64,000 bases of DNA from Flaviaestuariibacter flavus (GCF_004337505.1 NZ_SJZI01000042.1:62001-126000), one strand, 5' to 3'. Counted from the first letter of the stretch, positions 1 through 8,764 are shown. Numbers and translations: made by a program. Notes: generated by a model from the letters alone, not told the origin.

Positions 1-77
1 CGGCGGAACTCTTCGTTTTTCTGAAGGTAGAGTTCGTATAATGAAAAGAATTCGATTCGTTGCAGGCGGTCGTTCAT
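1..77 (-). CDS. Partial CDS, N-terminus of an unrecognised protein
   Basis: The reverse strand opens with ATG at 77 and reads MNDRLQRIEFFSLYELYLQK and onward to the window edge with no stop. Only about 25 residues are visible. They are charged and probably helical, with no signal peptide. I do not recognise the family. The start is the only ATG in this frame and lies next to a C-rich stretch rather than a Shine-Dalgarno sequence, which is usual here. The real gene lies outside the window. Confidence 0.5.
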   Translation of the reverse strand, partial: MNDRLQRIEFFSLYELYLQKNEEFR

Positions 78-397
78 GAGGGGGACTTTGATCTTAATTA
101 TCCAAAGGCCATACCTGTTTTTGCCAAAGGCCCGGAGCTTAGACCGCCGCTTCCGTTTTATCGGCGGGAGCGGAAAAAGCGTCGCTGCATTCGAAAGCGG
201 GTCTTCCCGGCCACGGCCAGCCCTGAAAAATGGGAATTTTCGACCCCAATGGGAGCCGGGATTTTGTCTAACGTCCGTGGATCAATCAATAAACAAAGTG
301 AAACTATGGCAGAGCTTAAGGTATCCTTCCCAGCCCGTTCTAAGGGTTTCCTAATAATAAATATCGCCTGTTTGACTTTTCGGGGGTGCTGGTACGT

Positions 398-405
398 TAA
401 TTTTG
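398..405 (+). promoter_or_regulatory. Bacteroidetes -7 element (TAATTTTG)
   Basis: This is an exact match to the TAnnTTTG -7 consensus of the Bacteroidetes primary sigma factor. It lies 27 bases before the start of the 52-residue ORF at 433. A TTTG at 371-374 could be a -33 element, but its spacing is longer than usual. Confidence 0.45.
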
Positions 406-432
406 TCCCTGCCAACTGAACCCCCTTAACGT

Positions 433-591
433 ATGATTTCCAAGTTCAATCAGATTTTTGACAACCACATCGCCCTTCGGGATCGTACCACCGGTTTCCG
501 CATTTTCGTTACGATCCTGATCCTCTTTCACATCCTGGTGCTGATGATCGGCATCCCGATGAGCGGCCTGCTGCACATTGCGGCGCGCTGA
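433..591 (+). CDS. Small single-span membrane protein, 52 aa
   Basis: An ATG ORF encodes 52 residues. The N-terminal 22 residues are polar and include a basic pair (LRDRTTG). One hydrophobic segment follows at about residues 23-50 (FRIFVTILILFHILVLMIGI). A matched promoter element at 398-405 and a terminator hairpin at 615-642 bracket it, so it looks like a real monocistronic gene. No family was recognised. It could be a small inner-membrane peptide. The orientation is uncertain, although the basic N-terminus suggests N-in topology. Confidence 0.55.
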   Translation: MISKFNQIFDNHIALRDRTTGFRIFVTILILFHILVLMIGIPMSGLLHIAAR

Positions 592-614
592 CATCCCGTG
601 AAACAAATTCTTTC

Positions 615-642
615 GAAAGGCAGGTGTATTCCTGCCTTTTTT
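615..642 (+). terminator. Rho-independent terminator
   Basis: A hairpin AGGCAGG/CCTGCCT with a 6-base loop is followed by a T-run. It sits between the 52-residue ORF and the promoter of the S46 peptidase gene. Confidence 0.75.
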
Positions 643-699
643 CGTGCCCTTCGTTAAAAACGTCTTTGCCGCTCCGCCCGGCAATAACCGAACATTAAG

Positions 700-707
700 T
701 AGGTTTG
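700..707 (+). promoter_or_regulatory. -7 promoter element (TAGGTTTG)
   Basis: This is an exact TAnnTTTG match 21 bases before the ATG at 729. It also decides the start of the peptidase gene, because a TTG start at 705 would lie inside the promoter. Confidence 0.6.
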
Positions 708-728
708 CCCACCTTAAATGTTTTGCAT

Positions 729-2903
729 ATGAAGAAAATCTTTATGGCCGTATTGCTCCTGGTCTCCGTCAGCTTCCGCGCGGCGGCCGACGAGGGCATG
801 TGGCTCCCGATGCTGCTGGGCCAGCAGGTTTACAACGACATGGTGAAGAAAGGCCTCAAGCTCACCAAGGAACAACTGTACAACGTCAACAAGGCGTCGC
901 TGAAAGACGCGATCCTGATCTTCGGCAACGGCTGCACCGGCGAGATCGTGAGCAACCAGGGCCTCGTGTTTACCAACCACCACTGCGGCTACAGCGTCAT
1001 TGCCGGCGCCTCCACCGTGGAGCACAACTTCCTGCGCGACGGCTTCTACGCCAAAAACTTCGGCGAAGAGATCCCGGGTGCCTCGCAGAACCTCACCGTG
1101 CAGACCCTGCTCCGCATCGACGACGTGACCGCGCGCGTGCTCGACTCGCTCAAAGGCCTCACCGGCCAGGAGCGCCTCACCCGCCAGGCCGCCGTCATCG
1201 CCACCATCAACCGCGAGATGAGCGACACTGCCAGCTTCATTGAAACGCGCATCTCGCCGTTGTTCAAGAACAACCAGTTCCTGGCCTTCCGCTACCAGCG
1301 CTACAACGACGTGCGCCTCGTAGGCGCGCCCCCCGAGAGCCTCGGTAAATTCGGCGGCGACACGGACAACTGGGAGTGGCCCCGCCATACCTGCGACTAT
1401 TCCATCTTCCGTATTTATACAGGCAAGGACGGCAAGCCCGCCCGCTACAGTGCCGACAACGTGCCGATGAAACCCAAGTGGTACCTGCCCGTGTCGCTCA
1501 AAGGTGTAAAGGAAGGCGACTTCGCCATGACCTGGGGCTACCCCGGTTCTACCAACCGCTACGAGAGCGCCCTTGGCGTGAAGCTCGCCACCGACATCAA
1601 CAACCCCACGCTGGTAAAGCTCCGCGACATGCGCCTCAAGTACATGTTCGAGGAGATGAAAAAAGACCCGGCCATCAAGCTGCAGCTGGCTTCCGACTAT
1701 GCTTCCATTGCCAACTACTGGAAGTTTTACGACGGTGAAACAAAGCAGTTGCTGAAATACGATGTTTACGGACAGAAAAGCAAGAGCGAAGCAGCCTTCA
1801 CGAAGTGGGCCGCTTCGAAGCCGGAGTACGCCAACATTTTCCGTGACCTTGAAACGGCATACAGCGAATGGCGCCCTTACGCCATGCACCGCCAGTACAT
1901 CAACGAAGGCATCCTCGGCTCGCCCCTGCTCGCATTCGCCGCTTCGCTGCAGGGCCTTGAAACCCAGCTGGTGAAGCCCGGAACTTCTTCGGCCGACATC
2001 CAGAAGTCCGTTGCCGCCGCCGACCGCGCGCGCAAGAGTTTCCTCGCCGCGCACAACCGCACCTCCGACCGCAACATCGTAGCCGCCGTGCTCATGATGT
2101 ACCAGCAGGATATCCCGAAGGACCAGCAGCCGCCGAGCCTTTTCGAATCGATCCGCAGCGAGTACGGAAAGCTCGATAACCCCGCTACCTACGACAAGTA
2201 TGCGACGGCCGTGTTCAGCAACACGATGATCCTCGACGACGCAAAGTGGGCCGCCTTTGTGCGCAACCCGGATGCCACCGTGCTGCAGCAGGACCTCGCC
2301 TACAACCTCGCCACCACCTTCACGAAGAACTACAGCGCGAAGTACCTCCCGCGGTTCCAGCAGTTCACCGCGAAGAACAACGAGTGGGGCCGCCTCTACC
2401 TCAAAGGCATTATGGAGCAGAATCCCGCCAAAGCGAAAATGATGTACCCCGATGCCACCTTCACCATGCGTGTGAGCTACGGCAAGGTAGGCTCCTACTC
2501 GCCCCGCGATGCCGTGAAGTACGACTACGTGACCACCGCCCGCGGCCTGATGGAGAAGTATGTGCCCGGCGACTACGAGTTTGACCTGCCGAAGGAAGTG
2601 GTGGAGAAAGCAAAAGCCAAAGACTGGGGCCAGTATGGCGATGCACGCACCGGCTCGCTTGTAACCTGCTTCATCACCACCAACGATATCACCGGTGGCA
2701 ACTCGGGCTCGCCCGTTATCAACGGCAACGGTGAGCTCATCGGCCTTGCCTTCGACGGCAACTACGAAGCCCTGAGCCATAAGCTCGCCTTCGACAAAGA
2801 CCTCAACCGCACCATCTGCGTCGACATCCGCTACGTGCTCTGGTGCGTGGATAAGATCGGCGGTGCGTCGAATATCGTGAAGGAGCTTTCTATCCGTAAG
2901 TAG
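729..2903 (+). CDS. S46 family dipeptidyl-peptidase, DPP7-like
   Basis: This 724-residue secreted or periplasmic serine exopeptidase releases dipeptides from oligopeptide N-termini. It has a signal peptide (MKKIFMAVLLLVSVSFRAAA). The catalytic His is in TNHHCGYS (about residues 84-85) and the catalytic Ser is S659 in GGNSGSPV. Length matches the family (about 700-720). At the specificity position 18 residues after the Ser, this protein has Gly (LAFDGNYEA). In characterised S46 enzymes Gly there goes with DPP7-type hydrophobic P1 preference and Arg with DPP11-type acidic preference. ATG 729 is preferred over the upstream TTG because it gives a clean signal peptide and lies downstream of the TAGGTTTG element. 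Confidence 0.93.
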   Translation: MKKIFMAVLLLVSVSFRAAADEGMWLPMLLGQQVYNDMVKKGLKLTKEQLYNVNKASLKDAILIFGNGCTGEIVSNQGLVFTNHHCGYSVIAGASTVEHNFLRDGFYAKNFGEEIPGASQNLTVQTLLRIDDVTARVLDSLKGLTGQERLTRQAAVIATINREMSDTASFIETRISPLFKNNQFLAFRYQRYNDVRLVGAPPESLGKFGGDTDNWEWPRHTCDYSIFRIYTGKDGKPARYSADNVPMKPKWYLPVSLKGVKEGDFAMTWGYPGSTNRYESALGVKLATDINNPTLVKLRDMRLKYMFEEMKKDPAIKLQLASDYASIANYWKFYDGETKQLLKYDVYGQKSKSEAAFTKWAASKPEYANIFRDLETAYSEWRPYAMHRQYINEGILGSPLLAFAASLQGLETQLVKPGTSSADIQKSVAAADRARKSFLAAHNRTSDRNIVAAVLMMYQQDIPKDQQPPSLFESIRSEYGKLDNPATYDKYATAVFSNTMILDDAKWAAFVRNPDATVLQQDLAYNLATTFTKNYSAKYLPRFQQFTAKNNEWGRLYLKGIMEQNPAKAKMMYPDATFTMRVSYGKVGSYSPRDAVKYDYVTTARGLMEKYVPGDYEFDLPKEVVEKAKAKDWGQYGDARTGSLVTCFITTNDITGGNSGSPVINGNGELIGLAFDGNYEALSHKLAFDKDLNRTICVDIRYVLWCVDKIGGASNIVKELSIRK

Positions 2904-2927
2904 AAAGATTCAGGAAAGCTGTTTCAG

Positions 2928-2958
2928 GCCCCCGGCGGAAGCGTCGGGGGCTTTTTTT
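2928..2958 (+). terminator. Strong terminator after S46 gene
   Basis: A seven-base GC stem (GCCCCCG/CGGGGGC) is followed by seven T residues, 24 bases after the peptidase stop. Confidence 0.85.
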
Positions 2959-3013
2959 GACCCGGCGCTCCGGCAGCATGGCATCTTTTTTCCTGCTCAT
3001 TGGTTATACGCAC

Positions 3014-3916
3014 ATGGCCAGCACTCCACTCATCATCCTCGCCGGCGCCACCGGCCACCTCGGCCGCCGCATCGCCCACCACCTGCGGGTGCGCGGTGCC
3101 TCTGTGCGCGCACTGGTGCGGACCGGTTTCGACCCCTTCGTGATTGGGGAGCTGAAGCACAAGGGCGTTACCGTAGTGATCGTTGACTATAACGACACCG
3201 GCGCCTTGGCCGCGCTCTGCGCCGGCGGCCACTGCCTGGTGTCGGCGCTTTCGGGCCTCGAAGACACCATCGTAGGCACGCAGACGCAGCTCCTGCAGGC
3301 CGCGCTGGCGGCACAGGTGCCGCGCTTCATTCCTTCCGACTACTGCATCGACTACAACCCGCTGCCCGGCGGGCGCAACCGCAACCTCGACCTGCGCCGC
3401 CGCTTCGCCGACCGCCTCAACGCAGCCCCCATCAAGGCTACCGGCATCCTCAACGGTATGTTCACCGACCTGCTTACCGGCCCCGCGCCGGTGATCCTCG
3501 ACCGCTTTCACCGCGTGCTCTATTGGGGCAGCGCCACACAGCAGCTCGACTTCACCACCATGGAAAACACCGCCGAGTTCACTGCCGCTGCCGCCCTCGA
3601 CCCCGACGCGCCGCGCTACCTGCGGATTGCCGGTGAAGTGGCCACGGCGCAGGACCTTGCCCGCGATGCCGCGGCGGCCAAAGGACATCCCTTTAAGCTA
3701 TTCCGCGCCGGCTCCCTCGGTACCCTGCGCGCCCTCATCGCCGTCACCAGAAGGCTGGCGCCGCAAAAGACCGAGGTATTCCCTGCCTGGCAGGGCATGC
3801 AATACCTCCACGATATGTTCGAAGGCCGCGTAAAGCTGGGGCCGCTCGACAATGGCCGCTACCCCGGTGTACGCTGGACGGGCGTGACCGACGTGCTGCG
3901 GAAGGCAGGTGCCTGA
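3014..3916 (+). CDS. NmrA-like NAD(P)-binding protein
   Basis: The 300-residue protein opens with a dinucleotide-binding beta-alpha-beta unit (ILAGATGHLGRRIAHHL, residues about 7-23). This is the GxxGxxG form of NmrA/isoflavone-reductase-like atypical short-chain dehydrogenases. The middle part (PRFIPSDYCIDYNP) resembles the active-site region of that family. Members are NAD(P)H-dependent reductases or redox sensors, and the substrate cannot be inferred. ATG 3014 places the Rossmann motif at the usual distance from the N-terminus. Upstream in-frame starts would add an unrelated hydrophobic leader. It stands alone between a terminator and a hypothetical membrane gene. Confidence 0.8.
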   Translation: MASTPLIILAGATGHLGRRIAHHLRVRGASVRALVRTGFDPFVIGELKHKGVTVVIVDYNDTGALAALCAGGHCLVSALSGLEDTIVGTQTQLLQAALAAQVPRFIPSDYCIDYNPLPGGRNRNLDLRRRFADRLNAAPIKATGILNGMFTDLLTGPAPVILDRFHRVLYWGSATQQLDFTTMENTAEFTAAAALDPDAPRYLRIAGEVATAQDLARDAAAAKGHPFKLFRAGSLGTLRALIAVTRRLAPQKTEVFPAWQGMQYLHDMFEGRVKLGPLDNGRYPGVRWTGVTDVLRKAGA

Positions 3917-3999
3917 GCTGCGGGGTGCCGGAATATACCGGTCCGTAATGCCGGGAAAAGCGGCTACTGCCGGCCGGGGTTGCCCACAGCGGTATGCCG

Positions 4000-4007
4000 T
4001 AACTTTA
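4000..4007 (+). promoter_or_regulatory. Probable -7 element (TAACTTTA)
   Basis: It differs from TAnnTTTG at the last base, lies 20 bases before ATG 4028, and has a TTG about 17 bases upstream as a possible -33 box. Confidence 0.4.
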
Positions 4008-4027
4008 TTGTGCGCTAACCGAACGTT

Positions 4028-4501
4028 ATGGCAAAGCAGACACTGAATGAAAACGGCCGTTTTCTAGTCGGTGAAGAGGTGGGACTTGCCCTGGTTGCCG
4101 GTGGCATCCTTGCCTGTCTTTCTGTAGCCGGACTGATCGCTTACATCTATTCGCGCACGCTTCCCGGATTGTATATGACCCTGGTAATGGGCTTCTTTGC
4201 CATTCCCTTTCTGAAGAAAGGCATTCAAAACCGTGTGAGCATCCGCGTGGATCGCAGCGGTTTTTATTATTACGGTGAGCAACTGTTTACGTGGGACGTA
4301 TTTCACCGCGCGCTGGTGGTGCAGGAAGATGTGTTCGGCTCCCTGCAGGACCACTTTTACCTCGTGCTCGAATATGAAAAGCCGGAAGGCCTTATTCGCC
4401 GCCGCATTCGGCTGACCAACACGCAAAACAAATCGGAGGAAGAAGTGATCGGAGCCATCCGTTTTTACAGCAGCAAGGCAAAGGGCGAAGAGCAGGCCTG
4501 A
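4028..4501 (+). CDS. Hypothetical membrane protein, PH-like tail
   Basis: The 157-residue protein has two hydrophobic segments at about residues 18-40 and 45-62, joined by a short loop, so it is probably a hairpin with a cytoplasmic C-terminal domain. That domain (SIRVDRSGFYYYGEQLFTWD, then a beta-rich stretch) resembles small bacterial PH-like domains attached to membrane anchors. The family was not identified with confidence. It looks monocistronic, with a likely promoter 20 bases upstream. Confidence 0.65.
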   Translation: MAKQTLNENGRFLVGEEVGLALVAGGILACLSVAGLIAYIYSRTLPGLYMTLVMGFFAIPFLKKGIQNRVSIRVDRSGFYYYGEQLFTWDVFHRALVVQEDVFGSLQDHFYLVLEYEKPEGLIRRRIRLTNTQNKSEEEVIGAIRFYSSKAKGEEQA

Positions 4502-4529
4502 ATCACGCCGGGGGCAGCGCCGCCGGCGA

Positions 4530-4557
4530 TAAAAAAAGCCCTCCTTGCGGAGGGCTT
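4530..4557 (-). terminator. Terminator for the lipoprotein gene (minus)
   Basis: The hairpin AAGCCCTCC-TTGC-GGAGGGCTT has a seven-base A-run on its left side, which becomes the T-run on the minus strand. It lies about 135 bases past the stop of the minus-strand lipoprotein gene and can also act on the plus-strand gene ending at 4501. Confidence 0.65.
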
Positions 4558-4692
4558 CCCTATGAAAAGTAACCGTAAACTCTTTGGTGAGGTGTCTGTT
4601 GTTCTATTCGTCTATTGGTAACACGGTCTGCGCAATCCCTTTCCTAAAGTAGGTTGGCAGGCCAAGCGCTTACCAACTAACCCATAGTCTAA

Positions 4693-5229
4693 TTATTGTA
4701 TCTGTACATCGAAGCGTCCTTCGGTAACATTGATCGGGTCGGTTTTCCCGTTGATCTCTTTTGCGGTAAACGAGAAGGTCCCCGCTAAAATATGGTTGGC
4801 CTTGTCTACCCGGGTGATGTTGACGCTGCCGGTATTGGTTGACGAGGTGATGTATTCGTACTTAGGGGTCATGTTGCGCTCTACATAGTAGGCGTAGGCG
4901 CCGCTATGGTTGGGCATCTTGGCCGTATTGGCGTTGAGCACGTAGGTGCCGGGCCTGGTGATGTCTTTCAGAAAGATCTCGAACTCTGTTTCGCGGGGCG
5001 TGCTGCCGAGGTCACGGGCATGTATGACGTAGTCGTCTCCGCCGGCGAAGGAAGCTTCTACCGGTGGGGCAGAAGGCATGACCGATTTGCGGGGTGCCCA
5101 CAATGTGCCGTTAACGGAAGCGCCGAAAGTGTTTTCGCCGCTATCAGTCGCGGCTGGCAGCTCGGATACTTTTTTGCTGCAGGAGGCAAGAAGGAGGGTG
5201 GCCGCGGCCATCGCGAACAGGTTTTTCAT
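4693..5229 (-). CDS. Secreted lipoprotein, unknown function
   Basis: The 178-residue protein begins MKNLFAMAAATLLLASCSKK. The lipobox LLASC predicts lipidation at Cys17 and export to the periplasm or outer membrane. The mature part is polar and beta-rich (NGTLWAPRKS, ITRPGTYVLN) and resembles the many small DUF-type lipoproteins of Bacteroidetes without a clear family match. ATG 5229 is chosen because it begins the signal peptide. Upstream in-frame codons would mask it. It is divergent from the dipeptide epimerase gene. Confidence 0.7.
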   Translation of the reverse strand: MKNLFAMAAATLLLASCSKKVSELPAATDSGENTFGASVNGTLWAPRKSVMPSAPPVEASFAGGDDYVIHARDLGSTPRETEFEIFLKDITRPGTYVLNANTAKMPNHSGAYAYYVERNMTPKYEYITSSTNTGSVNITRVDKANHILAGTFSFTAKEINGKTDPINVTEGRFDVQIQ

Positions 5230-5310
5230 GGGCTTTGTCGGTTTGCCGCCTTTGTGCAAAAACAATGCAGTGTTTGCCGCCAACGCTTAGCTTTAACAAA
5301 AAGGAACGTT

Positions 5311-6420
5311 ATGCCCGGAGCCCGCATCCGCACCATCCGCCTGTCGCCTCTCAATGTGCCGCTGAAAGAGCCCTTTGTGATCTCGCTCGGCCCGATCAAC
5401 GCCGTCGAAAACGTCGTAGTACAGGTGGAAACCGACGATGGCCGAACCGGCTGGGGCGAATGCAGCCCCTACCGCACCATCAACGGCGAGAGTATTCACA
5501 CCTGCCTTGCCGTTGGCCGCGAAATCGCGCAGGTGCTGCTCGGTCATGATGCCGACGATATTGTAGATGCGGTGCGCAAAATGGATCACCTTATCTATGC
5601 CAACACAAGCATCAAAAGTGCTTTTGATATGGCCCTGCATGACCTCGCCGCGCAGTATGCGGGCCTTCCGTTGTATGCTTACCTCGGCGGCAACCGCGAA
5701 AAAGAATTGCACACCGACATGACCGTTTCCATCGGTACGCCGGAGAAGATGGCCGCCGATGCGGCGCGCTTCGTGGCGGACGGGTTTCCTTATATCAAGG
5801 TGAAGCTCGGCCAGGAGCTGGAGCGCGACGTGGCCCGCATCCGTGCCATCCGCGCCGTGGTGCCGCACGAGATGCCCCTGCGCATCGATGCCAACCAGGG
5901 CTGGGCTAATGCCGACAATGCCATCGCGGTGCTGAAAGCGCTCGCGCCTTTCGGTATCGAGCATTGCGAGGAGCCCATCCCGCGCTGGCAGTTCATGGAC
6001 CTGCACCGTGTTTCTACGGAAAGCCCCATACCCATCATGGCGGATGAAAGCTGCGGCGACGAGCACGACGCGGAGCGGCTTATCCGGTTAAAGGCCTGTC
6101 CTATGTTCAATATCAAGCTCGGAAAAACGGGCGGTATCTACAAAGCCCTGAAGGTGGCCGCGCTCGGCGAAGCCGCCCGGATGGAACTGCAGGTGGGCGG
6201 CTTTATGGAGAGCCGCCTTGGCATGACAGCTGCCGCACATCTCGCCTTAGCGAACAAAGCCATCCGGCACGTCGATTTCGATACGCCGCTGATGTTTACC
6301 GAAGATCCCATCGAAGGCGGAATCCATTACGGGCACGGCGGTCTTATAGAAGTGCCCGATACTCCGGGCCTGGGACTTCGGGTGAAGCCGGAGTGGCTGA
6401 AGGATGTCTGGACGATTTGA
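5311..6420 (+). CDS. Dipeptide epimerase, enolase superfamily
   Basis: The 369-residue protein has the full set of muconate-lactonizing-enzyme-group residues: Lys of the KxK motif (YIKVKLG), metal ligands in RIDANQGW, CEEPI and MADESCG, and the second acid/base Lys in NIKLGKTGG. This pattern fits L-Ala-D/L-Glu epimerases and related dipeptide epimerases, which interconvert stereoisomers of dipeptides, often from murein. The exact substrate cannot be read from sequence. ATG 5311 begins the capping domain at the usual place. A TAGCTTTA element lies at 5288-5295. It could contribute to peptide or murein salvage, like the nearby peptidase, but there is no operon link. Confidence 0.88.
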   Translation: MPGARIRTIRLSPLNVPLKEPFVISLGPINAVENVVVQVETDDGRTGWGECSPYRTINGESIHTCLAVGREIAQVLLGHDADDIVDAVRKMDHLIYANTSIKSAFDMALHDLAAQYAGLPLYAYLGGNREKELHTDMTVSIGTPEKMAADAARFVADGFPYIKVKLGQELERDVARIRAIRAVVPHEMPLRIDANQGWANADNAIAVLKALAPFGIEHCEEPIPRWQFMDLHRVSTESPIPIMADESCGDEHDAERLIRLKACPMFNIKLGKTGGIYKALKVAALGEAARMELQVGGFMESRLGMTAAAHLALANKAIRHVDFDTPLMFTEDPIEGGIHYGHGGLIEVPDTPGLGLRVKPEWLKDVWTI

Positions 6421-6548
6421 AAGCGGTAATGTGGTAATGTGATAAAATAAAGCGCTTCCCGAAGGACAGCGCTTTATTTTAGTATCGAACAGGTTTATCG
6501 CATTACCACATTACCGCATTACCGCATTACCGCATTATCACATTATTT
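6421..6548. repeat. Octamer arrays flanking a bidirectional terminator
   Basis: Copies of GGTAATGY (period 8) at 6424-6446 face an inverted array at 6500-6548. Between them is a perfect 13-bp hairpin (AAAATAAAGCGCT at 6445-6457 with its complement at 6469-6481) that would terminate transcription from both convergent neighbours. The same octamer family recurs at 43591-43626. Confidence 0.8.
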
Positions 6549-7142
6549 CTCGTCTTTCCAATCCCAAAGGTGCCGGCACGCATACGTACGGTAGGGCGCC
6601 CATTTGGACGAGATGCGCTGCATGGCGAGCTTGAACTCTTTCTTATTGCCGTCGTCGAGCTTATACAGCTTTTTCATTGCTACCTGGATGCCGTAGTCGT
6701 CAACGGCAAATACGTCTTCGCGGCCAAGGGTAAACATGAGCAGCATTTCTACGGTCCACCGGCCCACGCCTTTTATCTGGGTGAGTAACTCAATCACTTC
6801 CTCGTCACTCATCTTACGCAGCTTTTTCTCATCGATCTTATTGTCGAGGAAGAACTGCGCCACGTTGTGCACGTATTGGGCTTTGGCGTTGCTGAGCCCG
6901 ATGCCACGCAGCTGCTCGAAGGCTGTGTCGGCGATCTGCTGCGGCTTCGGCTCCTTGCCGCCGTAGAGCTCGAGGAAGCGGTGAAAGAGCACCTTGGCCA
7001 CTTTGGTGGAGAGCTGCTGGCTCATGATGGAGGCGCAGAGCCGCAGGCACACGTTCTTGCGGGGTTGCAACTCCACCGGGTCCTGGCTGCGCAGCACGGT
7101 GGCCAGCTTACGGTCTTTGGAAAGATGCTCGATGTATTCCAT
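6543..7142 (-). CDS. DNA-3-methyladenine glycosylase II (AlkA/HhH-GPD)
   Basis: This 199-residue base-excision-repair glycosylase removes alkylated purines. It shows the helix-hairpin-helix (LLTQIKGVGRWTVEMLL, about residues 119-135) and the catalytic Asp in FAVDDYGI, as in the AlkA/MAG branch of the HhH-GPD superfamily. It lacks the C-terminal Fe-S Cys cluster of MutY/Nth. The length is typical of short bacterial MAG-type enzymes. A TATCTTTA element only five bases before the ATG (7148-7155) suggests a leaderless or near-leaderless message. Confidence 0.88.
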   Translation of the reverse strand: MEYIEHLSKDRKLATVLRSQDPVELQPRKNVCLRLCASIMSQQLSTKVAKVLFHRFLELYGGKEPKPQQIADTAFEQLRGIGLSNAKAQYVHNVAQFFLDNKIDEKKLRKMSDEEVIELLTQIKGVGRWTVEMLLMFTLGREDVFAVDDYGIQVAMKKLYKLDDGNKKEFKLAMQRISSKWAPYRTYACRHLWDWKDEK

Positions 7143-7159
7143 GCCGCTAAAGATAGCAC

Positions 7160-7948
7160 TCAGCTACCTCCGTAGCGAAAACGGTGCAGGTAACGAAGCA
7201 CGGCTTCTTCGGTGCGTGCCTGGGCGATGAAGCCGGGGCCTTCGAGGTCGTTGCGGAGGGTGCGGTAAAGCCTGATGCAGGCGATCACGGCGTCTGTCAG
7301 GGAGGCGCGGTCGTGGCCGGCCACGGTAGCTTTCAGCAGCTCCTGGTCTTCGGCGGGAAGCTCCTGCTCGATGCGGCGCACGCCGCGCGGCAGCCCGCGG
7401 CGGCGCAGCTGCAGCAGCGGGCCGAGCGCCAGCTGGCGCAGACAGGAGAGAAAGTCGAGGGCTTCGAAGTATTCGCCGCGGCCGATCTTGAGCAGGGCAT
7501 AATGGATCCAGGTCCAGAAGCGGTTTTCGATCCACTGCGGGTCGGGCTGCGGCCAGCGGGCCTCGCTGTTATTGATGGCGGCCTGCAGGCCGCCGTCGCG
7601 GTCGAAGAGCAGCACCGGCGTTTCGATGCGGCCCGCGCCGAATTCTTTGAGGGTGACGAACTTGATGTCTACGTGCAGCAGCGGGTTGTCGTAGAGGCAG
7701 ATGAGCACGCGCGGCTCACCCACATGCTCGCCCGTAAAGCCGCTGAGCAGGCTGCCGAAGCGGGCTGCCACCCGCAGCATGGCCTGACCGTCGCCGCCGA
7801 TCTTTTCGCGCGTTACCAGCACGAGGTCGAGGTCCGACCATTCGTCGAGGGTGCCGCTGATCCAGGAGCCCGCCGCGGCGAGCCCGAGCACGTCTTCGTC
7901 GTTACGTACAATGTCGGTCACCCGCTGCGCGAATTGTTGCTGGATCAT
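7160..7948 (-). CDS. Nucleotidyltransferase-fold protein
   Basis: The 262-residue protein carries the pol-beta nucleotidyltransferase signature GSWISGTLDEWSDLDLVLV (about residues 27-45): a GS pair followed by DxD metal ligands, as in aminoglycoside or streptomycin adenylyltransferase-like and MNT-type enzymes. The C-terminal half is helical (LDFLSCLRQLALGPLLQLRR) and resembles the helical domain of such transferases. The substrate is unknown and resistance activity should not be assumed. ATG 7948 is the first ATG consistent with the fold. It lies 17 bases upstream of alkA on the same strand, so the two may be co-transcribed. Confidence 0.78.
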   Translation of the reverse strand: MIQQQFAQRVTDIVRNDEDVLGLAAAGSWISGTLDEWSDLDLVLVTREKIGGDGQAMLRVAARFGSLLSGFTGEHVGEPRVLICLYDNPLLHVDIKFVTLKEFGAGRIETPVLLFDRDGGLQAAINNSEARWPQPDPQWIENRFWTWIHYALLKIGRGEYFEALDFLSCLRQLALGPLLQLRRRGLPRGVRRIEQELPAEDQELLKATVAGHDRASLTDAVIACIRLYRTLRNDLEGPGFIAQARTEEAVLRYLHRFRYGGS

Positions 7949-8043
7949 GCTGCTTTGTTTAGCCCGCAAGAAAAATCATTTGCGCCAAGGTTGTTGCAGC
8001 TGGCACCGAAAATCAACGAACGGCTTTTGCCGACATTTGCTTC

Positions 8044-8715
8044 ATGGAACGCCGCATCATTGCTACCAAAGACGGATCGCGTACAGTGGAAGTGCCGGAG
8101 TTAAAGGTGACCTATCATTCACGTCACGGCGCCATCGAGGAGTCGCGGCATGTGTTCCTCGATGCCGGGCTCAAAGACGCTTTCGCCCGTTTCCCGGAAG
8201 GACCCTTGTCGGTATTCGAAATGGGTTTCGGCACCGGCCTCAATGCTTTGCTCACCGCCATCGAAGCGCGGGAGCGCCGGCGTTTTATCCAGTATGTGTC
8301 CATCGAGGCCTACCCGCTGCCGGCTGCCGAGGCGGAATCGCTCGGCTACGGCGACGACCTGCAGGAGCGGGCCCTCTTCAGCGCCCTGCACGCGGCGCCC
8401 TGGGATATGGAAACGGAGATCCATCCGTGGTTCACGCTGCGCAAGGACATTGTGCTGCTCGAGGAGCTGCAGCTGCCTACCCGGTTTCATGTCATTTATT
8501 ACGATGCCTTCGCACCCGCCGCGCAGCCGCACCTCTGGACCGAGGAGCGCTTCCGGCAACTATATGAACTACTTCTTCCCGGCGGCCTGCTCACTACCTA
8601 TTGCTCCAAGACGGTGGTGCGCAAGGCCATGATGGCAGCGGGCTTTCATGTAACCAAGCCGCCGGGCCCCTGGGGAAAGCGGGAGATGGTGCGCGCGGTG
8701 AAACCGCGCGAATGA
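8044..8715 (+). CDS. mnmD: tRNA 5-methylaminomethyl-2-thiouridine methyltransferase MnmD
   Basis: This 223-residue SAM-dependent enzyme corresponds to the methyltransferase domain of MnmC standing alone. It methylates nm5s2U34 to mnm5s2U in the tRNA wobble position. Motifs are the SAM-binding FEMGFGTGLNALL (about residues 59-71), YYDAFAP (catalytic region) and the C-terminal KPPGPWGKREM. There is no FAD oxidoreductase domain, which is the normal arrangement in Bacteroidetes. An imperfect -7 element (GACATTTG at 8032-8039) sits four bases before the ATG. Confidence 0.88.
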   Translation: MERRIIATKDGSRTVEVPELKVTYHSRHGAIEESRHVFLDAGLKDAFARFPEGPLSVFEMGFGTGLNALLTAIEARERRRFIQYVSIEAYPLPAAEAESLGYGDDLQERALFSALHAAPWDMETEIHPWFTLRKDIVLLEELQLPTRFHVIYYDAFAPAAQPHLWTEERFRQLYELLLPGGLLTTYCSKTVVRKAMMAAGFHVTKPPGPWGKREMVRAVKPRE

Positions 8716-8764
8716 CGAACAAGGAACAATGAACCGCGGTATATCGAAGGGATGGATCATAAAA

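Noticed and set aside
60..419. ORFs of 119 and 92 codons upstream of the 52-residue gene
   Set aside because: They overlap each other in different frames, have no family resemblance and run across the promoter element at 398.
714..2780. Long reverse-strand ORF (688 codons) opposite the S46 peptidase, and similar ORFs opposite the methionine aminopeptidase, prolyl oligopeptidase and others
   Set aside because: These are side effects of GC-rich third positions. They lack family motifs and promoters, and have Val/Ala/Gly/His-heavy composition.
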